From assembly GCF_030445035.2 (NCBI RefSeq), contig NC_080694.1, positions 72,369,147 to 72,433,146 on the forward strand: DNA of 64,000 nucleotides, in the 5' to 3' direction. Numbering within the stretch: position 1 is the stretch's first letter; each line of letters starts with the position of its first letter. Made by a program: the position numbers and the translations under genes. Below the pieces are notes generated by a model. The model was not told the DNA's origin. It made no database searches and was given only the letters and a program-made list of their open reading frames with translations. Shown piece after piece: positions 11,676 through 25,675 of this stretch. The DNA is from Dasypus novemcinctus (taxonomy: Eukaryota > Chordata > Mammalia > Cingulata > Dasypodidae).

Positions 11676-12601
11676 TCAATGGCCATGTTTAGTCAGGCAG
11701 CTCCTCCCAAAGACCTTCCTTAGTGCCAACATCACTTCCTTATTCCTAAGTGTGTACACTAGTGGATTCAGCACTGAGGTGGCAGTGGTGTGAATGAGGA
11801 CCACAAACCGCTCCTGTATAACAGAAGTGGCAGAGGTGGGAGGGATGTAGGTAAGGCCCATGGTCTCATAGAAGAAGCACATCACCACAAAGTGGGCGGC
11901 ACAGGTGGACAGAGCCTTGTGGAGCACACTGCAGGACCGGCTCTTGAGCAGAAGGAAGCCAATAATGTAAAAGTAAGAGAGGAGTGTGAGCAAGCAAGCC
12001 GCCATGGCCAAGCTGCAAGTGACAGTGAAAAGAAGCCACTGGTTGAGCCAGTTCCAAGAGGGGCTTGATATCACAGAAGAAGTACGTGAGTTTCTGTGAG
12101 CCACAAAAGTTTAAATGAGCAGTCATGTCTGAATGCAACAGCATAAAGGAAACTGGTAAGCGAGGCCACAGCTGCCAGCAGAGCACACACCTGGGAGTTC
12201 ATGATGATGGTGTAATGGAGTGGGTAGCAGATGGCCACAAAACGATCAAAGCCCATGATGGCCAGCAAGATGGCCTCCATGCCACCCAGGAAGTGGAAGA
12301 AGTGAAGCTGAGTGATGCAGCCGAGGGAAGATATGGCCTTGCACTTGGAGAGGAGGTTCAACATGAGCTTGGGGAGAGTCATTGAAGAGTAACAGATATC
12401 CAGGCAGGAAAGATTTTGCAGGAAAAAATACATAGGGGAGTACTGTCTTGTCTCTGAGATGACAATCACTATTATGGCCCCGTTTCCAAACAATTTCATC
12501 AGATATAGAAAGAGGAAAATCATGAAGATTACAGGCTGCAACTTCTAAACACAGGTCAGTCCCAACAAAGGAAACTCATTCACTGCAGTAATGTTCTCCA
12601 T
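11676..12601 (-). pseudogene. OR12D: OR12D-like olfactory receptor pseudogene
   Basis: Single-exon OR, family 12D. When intact, such proteins are seven-helix GPCRs that signal odorants through Golf in olfactory cilia. The ATG is at 12,599-12,601 (MENITAVNEFPLLGL). Visible motifs are SPMYFFLQNLSCLDICYSS (TM2), ITQLHFFHFLGG and MGFDRFVAICYPLHY (TM3 end), TYFFCDIKPLLELA (second outer loop), SYFYIIGFLLLKSRS with KALSTCAAHFVV (TM5-TM6) and SVLNPLVYTLRNKEV (TM7). The DIKPLL and LNQWLL motifs are typical of OR12D2/OR12D3. It is dead: an in-frame TAG is codon 19, a 1-nt deletion near 12,145 shifts the frame, and a small deletion near 12,075 removes about five codons (the CGNTE region) with a second shift. 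Otherwise near full length. It lies 11 kb from the first OR14J relic, on the same strand. Confidence 0.88.
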
Positions 12602-13740
12602 TGCTTTTGTCAGGAAGGATAATAGTGACAGTTAGCACACGTTCTCCAGTGTACTGTGTAGGGTTAAGTAGATCAGATTATCATCTGGAAGGATGTAAGT
12701 GTGAGCTAGGTTGAGCAGAATGATTCAGAGTTGTATTCATTTATAAGATAATTACCAAAATAGAAATACATGCTAGATTCTGTGATAAAGTGTGATATAA
12801 GTGATACATAGATGTAAGGGTACTCAGAATGCTGTGTATACTAAAAGGCAGTGCATAAGAAGTTAAATCAGATAGTCAAAGAAGACATATTAAAAAGTAA
12901 GAAGAACAAAACTCAGTCTGGCCTCACCTATGGCATAAAAAGTAATATATTTGATCAAACTCCATCAAAGACACATTTTTAGAAATTGAAAACCTGCTTC
13001 AATGGAGGCATGAGGTACAATTACTTCTGGGTCCTACTCAGAAGTGACAGTCGCTTAGACACAAATGTCCTCTTTTGCCCAAAAAAGAAGAAAGATCTGC
13101 ACAGCCTAAGCCTTCGCTGACTATAGAAGGCATTAACCACACACACTTGAGATGGCAGTAGGCAGGGTGAGCTCAGCCCAGCAGAAATGCTAATGGGATT
13201 TACACGGAGAGCACGTGCAGGATGGAAGAAACCTCAGTCTTGAGAAGGCTCAGCTGTAGAAGACCCTGCAGACGCCAGAATAGTCAACCCTGGACAGAGA
13301 GCATCTCACACAGACTGCAAATGGCTATGGAAACATGAGAAAAGAGCGAGGCAAGATGCAGGCACTGAGCAGGGAGGAAAAAAGCACGGTGACTGCCAGG
13401 ACGAGGGGCCTGAACCTGGGAAAGCTGCTTTATCCTCCCTACTAATTTGTCCCAGGTAAGCGAACTTGTTTAAATATGTCAGTAAAGAGGAAAACTTCTG
13501 CATCCACATAAAGGTATAATAAGAAAAATAGGAAAGTAGAAAATCAATATATCAAGAGAAATCTTGCCTGAAAAACTTGTAGACAAATATAGAGAAACTG
13601 CAGCACAACATTCCAAACTGAAGCAATTGAAACAGTGAGAAAATACTTTTTAAATCATCAAAGAATTAGCAAATGTGCAAAACAAATTAAATTTCAATAA
13701 TATACCATTTTAACAAAGGGCAAATGTTTTAAGATGTTAT
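12602..13740. other. OR12D upstream region, no gene recognised
   Basis: The side upstream of the OR12D start. A moderately GC-rich part at 13,000-13,510 could hold relic 5' untranslated exons, which OR genes commonly have, but I see no convincing promoter or splice arrangement. Confidence 0.4.
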
Positions 13741-13744
13741 ATAA

Positions 13745-13990
13745 ATTTGGGGGTGTTAATTACATACATCCCGGGGTGCAGATTGATTGAAACTTTATTT
13801 GGTAATTTGTCAGTAAGAATCAAAAATGAAACACTCACAACCTTGAGCTAGAAAGTCCACTTCCTATATTTGTTTTTCAGATAATTTGCACATGTCCAAA
13901 ATTATATGTGTACCACAGTATTCATTTAAGCATGACAAAAGATTGAAAATAAATTACATAACCTTCCTTAAGGCACTGGTTAAATTATTT
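13745..13990 (+). mobile_element. Old L1M fragment, sense
   Basis: The order 'ctagaaagtccacttcctat', 'cacagtattcatttaagcatgacaaaagattg' and 'ccttaaggcactggttaaat' follows the ORF2 tail of old L1M elements (single-line remnants of the NWSN...TGLNY region). Diverged. Confidence 0.55.
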
Positions 13991-14430
13991 TCAGAACAAA
14001 CCAAATCTCAAAAAAAAACAAAAAACAAAACAAGGCTGCTCTCTGTGGGATACTTTACTACATCCACACAAAAACCCAAACACATATATGCAACTAGACT
14101 TACTTTAAACAAAAAGTTAATGATTAAACACAAGGAAACACAAAGCTTTTCTAGCTAACGACTTGTGCCCTAAGTCCAGTTGCTCTACCCTGTGTAACTT
14201 CCACAGCCTAAATTCAAAGAAGTTTCCCACTTTCTCTCACTTGCTCCATAATGGCCTCAAATCATTTCCATAAAAATATCTCCCTCTAATGTAATCTCTT
14301 CTGTTCAATCTACCTCCTGTGCCAGTTCTCTGTATATTTTACACCTGTCTATCCACAGTGTTGAATAAAGATAGCTTTTAGGTACATAAGCAAATCCAAG
14401 AATCAAGGCTGTGCTATGGAGATCACCTCT
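13991..14430. other. No gene recognised
   Basis: Intergenic, with an A-rich patch near 14,010-14,035. Nothing assignable. Confidence 0.5.
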
Positions 14431-15549
14431 TTGTTTTTTTTTTTTGTTTGTTTGTCATGTTTTGTTTTGTTTTTGTTTGTTTCTTCTTTTTTTGTCTTTA
14501 TTTTTTTTAATGTTACATCAAAAAAATATGAGGTCCTCATATATGCCCACCCCCCTCACCCCATTCCTCCCATAACAGCCACCTCTTCCATCATCTTGGG
14601 ACATTCATTGTACTTGGTGAATACATCTCTGAGCACTGCTGCACCACATGGTCAATGGTTCACATTATAGTTTATGCTCTCCCCCAGTCTACCCAGTGGG
14701 CCATGGGAGGACATACAATGTCCAGTAACTGTCCCTGCAGCACCACCCAGGACAACTCCAAGTCCTGAAAATGCCCCCATATCACATCTCTTCTTTCCAC
14801 TCCATACTCTCAGCAGCTACCATGGCCACTTTCTCCACATCTATGCTACATTTTCTTTGATTACTAATCACAATAGTTCATGAATAGAATATCAGTAGGT
14901 CCACTCTAATCCACACTCTATACCTCCATCCTGTGGACTCTAGGATGGTTATGTCCACTCCACATCTATATTGAGAGGAGACTTATATTCCACATAGATG
15001 ATGGATGCAGTTCTCCTGCTTTCAGTTGTAGGTCCTCTTGGCTCCCTGGTGTGGCAGTTGACCTTCTTCACATCCATGTTAACTGACTGGGGTAAGTCCA
15101 TTAAACCAGAGGGTAGGAGTTGCAAGTCTGTTGAGGCTCAGGGCCTGGCTATCACATGGACAGTCCAGAGACTCAGGTCTCCTCAGTATACACTAAACCC
15201 CAGTGCCAACCACAGGCCTGGTAAAAGAAACAGGAGAGACTTGTGAACAAAGATCATATCTGAGTCTAACTCCATTACATGCAGGAACACAAACTCCAAA
15301 GTAGGGTCAACTGACATGGCACTCAACTCCATCTGCCATGGCCATAGAACCTGTGGGTCTCTGTAGCCCTCAGAAAAACCAATACATGGGCTTGTATCTA
15401 CCTTAGCTGTCTCTGGGACTATGGTGAGATGTGCATAAGGGTGATCCCTCTGATGACCTCCCAGCTCTTTTTTGGAGACTCATAGCCATATAAACTCATT
15501 TGTCCATGGCTGACTGTAAATCATAGTGCTTGTAGGGATGACCTTCTTT
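14431..15549 (-). mobile_element. L1 3' UTR insertion, antisense
   Basis: Starts with a long T-rich tract (reversed poly(A) tail) and 'aatgttacatcaaaaaaatatgaggtcct', the reverse of the xenarthran L1 3' terminus. It continues through 'catggtcaatggttcacattatag' and 'cattaaaccagagg'. 5'-truncated. It ends where the sense L1 5' UTR begins, near 15,549. No clear target duplication was found. Confidence 0.85.
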
Positions 15550-16453
15550 TCATCCAGATCAGATTTCAGCTTTCACATAAACTCCAGTCCCACCTCCAGC
15601 AGGGAGGATGCTGTGGGACCCTGCACTAGCTTCTGCAGGAAAATACTGGCCATGCCGCAGAGGCTGGTGATCATTGCACTCTGGCAGCACAAGCTGCCTT
15701 GAGATCCATTCCTGTGGCTGGAGTTGAAAAGTTACATTTCCCAAAAACAGGGGAGGAAGAGATGGTTGGCCACCAACTTCAGTTACTGATTAGTAAATTC
15801 AGCTGACTGAAGTATGGCCCTAAGAACAGCTAAAGTTTGAATCTGTCCAGCTCAGAAAGAGGTCAGTAGCTGTTATTTTCACTATGCTCCTGGAAGACTG
15901 GTTGAAAATCACTATGACAGTAAGGACCACTTTCTTTCACCCAGATTTACCTGGAAACCTACCCCATCTCTGGCAGGGAGGATGATGACAGGCCCTGCAC
16001 CAGCCTATCCAGGTAACTGCAGCTACATTTGGCTGTCAACAACTGTATAACTGGAATATACTGGGGTAACTGTGGTCATTTTGGACCAGCACTGCATAGA
16101 TAGTAATCTGTGCAGTGTAGAAGGGACATGAAGCTTCATCAGTCTCTCTGGGCATTAGAGTCTAGGCCTGCATAACTTGGATTATTACACATAGCTGTGG
16201 TTTTGCCCCTATCTTTGGCAAAGGGGAAAGTTGGGAAAAGGCTCAACTGTCCACTGGACAATGCAGGCAGCTTGAACCTCCACAGCTTACAGCACCAACT
16301 GCATCCTTGGCTCCTACTACACAACCAGCAAGTTTGAAAGAGCAAGAAAGCCCTAAACTAAAGAGGGAACCTGTGCCCTGAATAAATACATCTAGTAAGC
16401 CAATGCCAAGATGCCAATAAAAAATCACAATCCAAACCAAGAAACATGAAGAT
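15550..16453 (+). promoter_or_regulatory. Probable L1 5' UTR with two similar units
   Basis: GC-richer block just upstream of ORF1. Two related stretches, near 15,590-15,650 ('cagcagggaggatgctgtgg...ctgcactagcttctgcagg') and 15,965-16,020 ('ggcagggaggatgatgacag...ctgcaccagcctatccagg'), lie 375 bp apart. This suggests a repeated promoter-type unit, as in L1s with monomeric 5' UTRs. The promoter role is inferred from position only. Confidence 0.5.
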
Positions 16454-19117
16454 ATGGCTGAGTGAAAGGGACAAGGTAAAACACCAGATTACATACAGGA
16501 GTTGAGACAACTAATCATAGATATTCAAACAAATCTTTTTAAAAATTTAATGGGATGGCTAAAGAGATTAAGGATATTAAGAAGACATTGGATGAGCAGA
16601 AAGAATTTGAAACTCATACATAGAAAAAGAGCATATCTAATGGGAATGAAAGGTACAACAAATGAATTAAAAATACACTGGAATCATATAGTACCAGATT
16701 TGAGGAGGCAGCAAAAAGGATTTGTGAGCTTGAAGAAATGTCCTTCTAAAAACAAATGTACAAAAGAACTGATGAAGAAAAGAATGGAAAGAATTCAACA
16801 AGGTCTCAGGGAAATAAAAGACAGCAAGAGATGTGCAAGCATATATATATCATGGGTGTCCCAGAAGGAGAAGGGAAGGGAAAGTTGCTCAAAGCAATAT
16901 ATGAAAAAATAATGGTAAAAAATTTCCCATCACTATTGAAGGACGTAGATATCCATGTCCAAGAAGCACAACATACTCCCTTCTGAGTACATCTGAGCAA
17001 ACCAACTCCAAGACACATACTGATCAGAATGTCAAATGCCAAAGACAAACAGAATTCTGAAAGCAGCAAGAGAAAAGCAACACCTAACAAATAAGAGATA
17101 CCTAGTAAGATTAAGTGCTCATTTCTCATCAGAAACCATGGAGGCAAGATGATAGTGGTATAATATATTTAAGATAGTGCAAGAGAAAATCATCAGCCAA
17201 GAATATTATATCTGGCAAGATTGTCTTTTTTTTTTTAATTATTTATTTTTAAAAATTACATTCAAAAAATATGAGGTCCCATTTAACCCCACCGCCCCCA
17301 CCCCCCACTCCCCCCACAGCAACACTTGCTCCCATCATCGTGACACATCCATTGCACCTGGTAAGAACATCTCTGAGCATCACTGCACCCCATAGTCAAT
17401 GATCCACATCATAGCCCACACTCTCCCACGTTCCATCCAGTGGGCCCTGGGGGGATCTACAATGTCCCGTAGTTGTCCGTGAAACACCACCCAGGACAAC
17501 TCGACGTCCCGTAACCGGCTCCACCTCTCATCTCTTCCTCCATTCCCCAAACCCAGCAGCCACCATGGCTACCCTTCCCACACCCATTCCACATTTTCTC
17601 TATGGACATTGGATTGGTTGTGTCCATTGCACATCTATGTCAAGTGGGGGCTTAGATTCCACATGGATACTGGATGCACTCCTCCTGCTTTCAGTTGTAG
17701 ACACTCTAGGCTCCATGGTGTGGTGGTTGACCTTCTTCAACTCCATGTTAGCTGAGTGGGGTAAGTCCAATAAATCAAAGTGTAGGAGCTGAAGTCTGTT
17801 GAGGCTCTGGGCCTGGGTGTCATATTATCAGTCCAGAGACTCAAATCCCCTAAATATATCTTAAACCCCAGCACCTATTACAATTCCTATAAAGTAGCAT
17901 GGAAGTCTTGTGAAAAGAGATCCCCTCTGAGTCCAATTCCATCACGCAGAAACACAGGCTCCAAAGAAGGGCCATCTGCCATGACAGTGAACCCCATCTG
18001 CCATGACCATAGAACCCGTGGGTCTCTTTATCCCTCAAAAGAACCAATACCTGGGGTTGTATCTACTTTGTCTGTCTCTCAGACTCTGCTCAGTTGTGCA
18101 CAAGGGGATTCCTTCTGACAACCTCCAGACTCTTTTTTAGAGACTCACAGCCTTATAATCTCATTTCTCCTTTCCATTTCCCCCTTACATTAGGTCAATC
18201 AGCATTTTGAAGTCATGTTATTATATGTAGACAGGGATATTCTGCTGATCCATATTGAACCTTTAATTCAAGGTCATTTTCTAGTTGTATCTTCAGCTGG
18301 TAAGTGGTAGTGGTCCCTCGGTGCCAGGGAGGCTCATCCCCGGGTGTCATGTCCCTCGCTGGGGGGAATGCACTGCATCTACATGATGAATTTGGCTGTG
18401 AGAGTGGCCACATTTGAGTAACATGAAAGCTGTCAGGAGGACACTCCCAGGCACAGTGCTACTCTAGGCCTTGTTCTTATTGCAGGTGTACAGGCTCAAA
18501 AGCATAGCCATTAGTATCAGGAGCCCACTGTTGGGCCTTTCTTCCTTCCTGGTTCCTGCCGTTGCACCTGGAGGACTGCCGCTGCTCCTCCAGGGTCCAC
18601 GACAGTGACCCCCCGGCCAGGGGCCCGGTACCCCCCCAGCTGTTGTTTTTAATTGTTTCCACTATGAGTATATCTAGACATTACTATATACCCTGGGCAT
18701 ATGCCCTGTATAACTCCCTGTTAACCCTATATATCTTGTCAATAACATCCTATATCAGTATTCCTCCGCTGCCATTGTTGAACCACTCTGTGGTCCAAAA
18801 CTTCCTGTAAAGTCAATCCCAACAAATTGTCAGCTTCACAAGAGTCTTAGATCACCGAAATTCATATATACAATATACAGTACTTCCCCAGATCCACCCT
18901 AAAACCTTTTCCCTTCTGCAGCGATAATCTTTTAACTTATTCATATCATATTTCCTGAAAGATTGTCTTTTAAAAATGAGGGTGAGTTAAGAATATTCAC
19001 AGATATACAGAAACTGAGAGAGTTTGTAACTAAGAGACAGGCTTTGGAGGAAACACTAGAGGGTATGCTAAAGTCTGAAAAGAAAAGAAAGGAGAGAGAG
19101 GCTTGGACAAGAATCTA
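16454..19117 (+). pseudogene. L1 ORF1 relic, split by a nested L1
   Basis: ORF1p is the trimeric RNA-binding chaperone of L1. The start reads ATG GCT GAG TGA: codon 4 is a stop, where a Ser codon (TCA) would be expected. Recognisable parts are a lysine-rich coiled-coil region (16,500-16,760, ELRQLIIDIQTNL), then the conserved RRM block (IYIMGVPEGEGKGKLLKAIYEKIMV in two overlapping frames, about 16,840-16,920) and FPSLLKDVDIHVQEAQHTPF (16,924-16,985), and the C-terminal domain (HILIRMSNAKDK..., KREKQHLTNKR, LSAHFSSETMEAR) up to 17,150. The C-terminal end resumes after the nested insertion, at 18,972, with 'aaaatgagggtgag'. Uninterrupted length would be about 310 codons, normal for L1. Several frameshifts and stops. 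Confidence 0.8.
17230..18958 (-). mobile_element. Nested L1 3' UTR insertion, antisense
   Basis: A 5'-truncated L1 of the 'gaggtcccatat' lineage inserted inside ORF1 of another L1. The T-run at 17,230 is its reversed tail. The direct repeat AAGATTGTCTTTT at 17,217-17,229 and 18,959-18,971 is the target-site duplication, and the host ORF1 text continues on the far side (TTTTAAAAATGAGGG). It must be younger than the host L1. Confidence 0.95.
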
Positions 19118-19212
19118 GAAATGAAGATTATATCAGTATAATCTCAAAAATAATGAAAAGTGTCAAAAGAGTGGTGAAAATAAAATATGACAGATAAAAC
19201 CCAAAAGTCAAA

Positions 19213-20225
19213 ATGGGTGAAATAAAAACTGCCTTTAGTGTAATAACTTTGAATGTTAACAGATTAAACTCCCCAATCAAAAGATTCAGACTGGCAGAGT
19301 GGGTAAGAAAATATGAGACATCTATATGCTTTCTTCAAAAGATTCACCTTACATCCAAGGATACCAATAGATTGAAAGTGAAAGGCTGGAAAAAGATATT
19401 CCATGCATTCAGTAACCCAAAAACAAACAAACAAAACCTTGCAGTACCTATACTTGCATCACATGAAAGACACTAGTAATGTACAATCTGGGTAGGAAGT
19501 CAGGAAAAAAAATACATTTACAATAGCAACTAAAACATTCAAATATTTAGGAATAAACTTAACCAATGTTTTAAAGCACTTGTATTCAGCAAACTACAAT
19601 TCATGGCTAAAAGAAACTTTAAAAGACCTAAATAGTTGGAAAAACATTCAGTGCTCATGGATTGGAAGACTAAATATCATTAAGATGTCATTTCTATCCA
19701 AATTGATATACGGATTCAATGCAATCCCAATAAAATTTCCACAAGCATATTTCAAATAAATGGAAAACATAATTATCAAATTTGTTTGTAAGAGATCCCA
19801 AATAGCCAGAAACATCTTAAAAAGGAAAAATTAGATTAGAGGACTCTCACTTCCAAACTGTAAATTATTTTACCTCACTACAGTAGTAAAAATAGCATGG
19901 TACTGGCATAAAGGCAGACACATAGACCAATGGAACCAAACTGATGGTTAAGAAACAGACCCTCCTATCCATGGTCATGTGATATTTGACAAGACTGTCA
20001 AACCCACCCAGCTCAGACAGAACAGTCCATTCAACAAATGGTGCTGAGAGAACTTGATATTCATAGCCAAAATAAGGAAAGAGGACCCCTTTCTCACATC
20101 TTATACAAAAATTAACTCAAAATGGAACCAAAACCTAAATATAAAAGTGAAAACAATAAAGCTTCTAGAGGAAAATGTAGGAAAATAGTTTCAAGGCCTG
20201 GTGGTAGGTGGTGCATTCTTAAATG
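19213..20225 (+). pseudogene. L1 ORF2 relic (endonuclease start, RT tail)
   Basis: Starts MGEIKTAFSVITLNVNRLN, the N-terminus of the ORF2 AP-like endonuclease, with the catalytic Asn motif (LNVN) kept. The next catalytic motif, normally QETHL, reads QKIHL, so the acidic residue is lost. After about 85 codons (KGWKKIFHAFSN) the sequence jumps near 19,480-19,500 to the end of the reverse transcriptase and thumb region (PFTIATKTFKYLGINLT, WKNIQCSWIGRLNIIKMS, YGFNAIPIKF). It then runs through the C-terminal segment (TAWYW-like [37 protein letters not shown]). The RT core including its YADD-type site is absent. A second jump at about 20,225 leads to the 3' UTR. Confidence 0.85.
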
Positions 20226-20689
20226 AGACAAGAGGAGGACTGAGATGGACTACTGAAGTTTACTGTATGTAGAAGTTTTAATTAATTTTATCATGAAAGT
20301 GTGGAAATGTATAGAGTTGATGGTAACACATTATAATGAGTAAGAACTGTTTTATCAGTCAGAATGAGGCTGAAAAGTGTAGTCTAGTGATGTAAATGCC
20401 AATTGAAAGAAACCTAGAGATAATCTTGGAAATGAATAACACAGTAAACTCAGAAGTGGATGAGAATTGTGGTTGATGGTATATATGCAAGAGTGTCCTT
20501 TGTGAGCTACAAGAGATGTACGTCACTATCGTAGTGTGGTGGGAATGTGAAGAAGCATGGGGAAAAATACAACTGGAGTGACCTATGTACTGTGGTTAAC
20601 AGTAATAATGTGACATTCCTGCATCTAAGCCAAAGATGTACTGTGTTGATAATGACAGAGTATGGAAAAAGTGTGACAAATTTATGCTA

Positions 20690-21350
20690 TGGACCTGGTA
20701 ATAGTCTGATGATATTATCTCATAATCTGTAACAAATGCTCCAACACAGTGTAGTGTGTTGATAGAGGGGTGTTGTGTGGGAATCCTGCACGTATGCATG
20801 ATTGCTTTCTAAGTTTAACAACTTCTGTCACAAACACATATTTAAAAAATAATAATAGGGTAGATTGAGGGAAAATACACAAATGTAATATAAGGACTAT
20901 AGTTAGTAGTAAGATTTTGATGACATTCATTCATCTTTTGTAACAAATGTCTCACCACAATGCAAGATGTTGGTTGTGGGTTGATGTGTGGGACCCCTGT
21001 ATGATGTTATGCATGTTTGCTTTGTAAATTTACAACTTTAGTTATAATATTATTTGTTTTGTATGTTCATATATAAATTTTATTTAAAAAATAATAATTG
21101 GGAGGGTTGAGGGAAAAATATACCAAATGAAAGATACTTTGGTTGGTAGTAATATTTTGGTGGAATGCTATTTAATCATTAGTTAAAAATGTTTCACAAC
21201 AATACAAGGTATTGTTGGTAGGATGACATATGATGTCCCTGTATGATGTTATGTATATTTGTTTTGTAAGTTCACAACTATTAGTATACACTTACTGTTT
21301 ATGTATGTTTATATATGTGTGATATGCTTCTATAAATTTTAAAAATTTTA
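20690..21350 (+). repeat. Three tandem L1 3' UTR modules
   Basis: Three related units of about 220 bp, near 20,690-20,865, 20,870-21,100 and 21,105-21,350. Each contains 'tgtaacaaatg', 'cacaacaatgcaag'-like text, 'gtgtgggaccc(c)tgtatgatgttatgcatg', and 'tttgtaaattcacaactttagt'. Single units of the same module end the L1s at 27.4 and 52.7 kb, so the triplication belongs to this copy or its subfamily. Confidence 0.8.
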
Positions 21351-21717
21351 AAAATCACGAGGCATGTGGGAAAGGTGGTATTGCTAGAAATTGCTAATGG
21401 TTACATAAAATGATTTAATATTTTTGGAAAGGAATTTGGCCATATATTCAAGAGCCTTGAATATTCTGTATTATTTGATTCAGCAGCACCATTTGTGGAA
21501 TTATGCAGAGCACAAAATCAAATTTTCTTCATGACTTACGACAGCGAAAAATTAAAAATAAGTTATCCAAATGAAATAAATGACCAAATGTATTATGATT
21601 TGAATTCCACTGACTAATGTGACTAATTCTATTGAATATGTAAAACCATGTGGCTGTAGTAATGGTATATAAATTTTTGTACCAATATGCAAAATTCATA
21701 CATATAAAAATAAGAAC

Positions 21718-22969
21718 TCACATCTGATTCCAACTCCATCACATTCAGAAGGACAAATTCCAAAGTTGGGCCCACTGGCAAGTGGCTGAACTCCAGAGCC
21801 ATCTGCCATGACTGTCAGACCTGGGTGTCTCCATAGCCCTCAGTAGCAACACAACCTGGAGTTGTATCTACTTTGGCTGTCTCTGAGAACCTGCTGAGTT
21901 TGACTTAGAGAGTGACCACATTTGAGCAACATGTAGGTTCTTAGGAGGTAACACTTAGGCACCCTGCAGCTCTAGGCCTAGTTGAAATTTCAAGCACACA
22001 GGCTCCTGAGCATAGTCATCAGTATCAAGGGTCCATCATTGGACCATCCTTCCTCACTGGTCTTTGCCCTTGCTCTTGGGGGAGTGTTGCTGTTCCATTG
22101 GAGAATGCAACAGATCTTCCTCAGATGGGAAGTCAGCACTCCCTCAGTTGTCATGTGCAACTCACTTACAATGACACATGCCTCTTCTGTCATGCGGTTG
22201 GTGCTGGGATTGGTGTATACTCAAGAGACTTGAATCTCTGGATGGTCCATGTGCCAGGTGGGCCCTGAGCCTCAGCAGAGTTGCAATACCTATTCTCCAT
22301 TTCATTGGATTTACTCAGGTCAACTAACAGGGAGATGAGGGTGGTCAACCACCACACCAGAGAACCCAGAGAGTCTACAACTGCAAGCAGGAGAATCGTA
22401 TCCATCAGCCATGTGGGATTTAAGCCCCCTCTTGATTTAGAGGTGGAGGGGACATAGCTATCCCAGGATCTGCAGTATGGAGGAACAAAGTATGGATTAG
22501 AATGAACTTACTGGTATTCTACTACAGAACTATTGTGATTCTAGCAATGGAAGAAACTGTATTATTGATGTGGAGAGTGTGGCCACAGGAGTTGCTGAAG
22601 GCAGGGAGAGGGAAGAAGAGTTGTGATATGGGGGCATTTTAGAAACTTGGAGTTGTCCTGAATGATATTGCAGGGACAGATGCAGGACATTATGTATTCT
22701 GCCATACCCACTGATTGGAGTGGGGGAGAGTGTAAACTACAATGTAAACTATAATCCATGTGGTATATCAGTGCTCCAAAATGTATTCATCAAATGCAAT
22801 GAAAGTGCCACAATGATGAAAGAGGTTGTTGCTGTGGGAGGAGTTGTATGGGGTTTGGAGTGGGGTATATGGGACCCTCATATTTTTTAATGTAACATTT
22901 TGTGTGGGCCATGTATCTTTGAAAAAAAGACAATAAAAATTTCATTTTCAAAAAAAAAAAAAAAAAAAA
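21718..22969 (+). mobile_element. L1 3' UTR insertion, sense, copy A only
   Basis: Ends with the L1 terminus 'gggaccctcatattttttaatgtaaca' and a poly(A) run at 22,951-22,969. 5'-truncated at about 21,718. A short AATAAGAA repeat lies at both borders. The corresponding place in copy B (near 39,865) has no insertion. Confidence 0.9.
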
Positions 22970-23925
22970 CCTAAGAGAGGGAATAAGAATTAAACTGGAC
23001 ATTTAAAATGAAACATTTGAAGTGAAAATAGTTGAATCCTTTCGTTATTGGGATTGAGGGGATAATTATAATCTTTTTGTCCTATATTATTTTCTATTCC
23101 AACTATGAGAATAAGCAAGCTTATGTTTGTCAGTGTGTCTGCATGTGTCTGTATATCTATTTGTATAGGGAGGAAATGGAAACTTGTGGGTCTCTATTTT
23201 AAAAATTGTAATTGTTAATTTTGTCTTAATTTGAAAGAATGAAAAAATGGATTGAATGACTAAATCAATGAAGGAGTTATATAAAGGTTCCAATAACAAT
23301 GATTTATATTGAATGTTTAATCTATAGGAAAAAATGATATTGCTTTCCCTTAATACCACATATTGAAAGAACTCCATTATTTTTAAAAGTTCTTTGTATA
23401 TAATGTTGGACAGTCCTTCAACAGGAAAAAAAAATTCTTCCTACTAAACTTTCCATTGAAGACATCAGCTCTTGGGTAGAGTATTCTCCATTCACAAGAT
23501 GAAACAAAATGGATTTGATGACTAAAAAGATAGAGTCAGATGAGTTATCCATAATAATAATGAATATATTATATATTTAATCTATAGGAAAAATGCTATT
23601 GCTTTCTTGCACTACCATATATTGAAAGATTCCATTATTTCTAAAGTTCCTCTATATAATATTGGACAGGCCTCTACAACTGGACAAAAATGTTTTTTTC
23701 CCAGGGAATTCCCCACCCAACAGTAACTTTCTCAAAGCTTCCTTCATGGCCTCATTCCTCAGACTGTAGAGAATAGGGTTGAGTGTTGGGGGCAACACTG
23801 TATAAAAGATAGAAACCATAAGATCAAAAACAGTTTGAGAATCTAAACTTAAAGGAACAGGTGGCAGGAAAAATGAGACATTAAAGGGGTGAGACAGACA
23901 GGTAGAGAAGGCCTTGGATTGGCCC

Positions 23926-23943
23926 TCAGCAGAGGGCACTTTT
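23926..23943 (+). repeat. Left target-site duplication of the retrocopy
   Basis: TCAGCAGAGGGCACTTTT here against TCAGCAAAGGGCAATTTT at 25,646-25,663, 16 of 18 bases the same. The empty site in copy B, near 40,572-40,592, reads 'ccctgagtaaagggtattttt'. On the minus strand the junction is a T/AAAA-type site, as cut by L1 endonuclease. Confidence 0.85.
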
Positions 23944-25645
<1,702 letters not shown>

Positions 25646-25675
25646 TCAGCAAAGGGCAATTTTAGAACTGTGGAG

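Larger units (their letters stand above)
15550..21352 (+). mobile_element. L1 element, sense, internally deleted and split
   Basis: Parts in order: about 900 bp of probable 5' UTR (15,550-16,453), ORF1 (from 16,454), an antisense L1 inserted at 17,230-18,958, the rest of ORF1 and the inter-ORF spacer (18,959-19,212), a shortened ORF2 (19,213-20,225), and a 3' UTR (20,226-21,352) made largely of three tandem modules. The 3' UTR belongs to a different L1 lineage from the 'gaggtcccatat' one. The 3' terminus is A/T-rich rather than a clean poly(A). Confidence 0.85.

Noticed and set aside
11790-12385. Plus-strand frames of 86-92 codons
   Set aside because: They are antisense shadows of the OR12D relic.
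16806-17147. 113-codon minus-strand frame with hydrophobic stretches
   Set aside because: It is the antisense of L1 ORF1.
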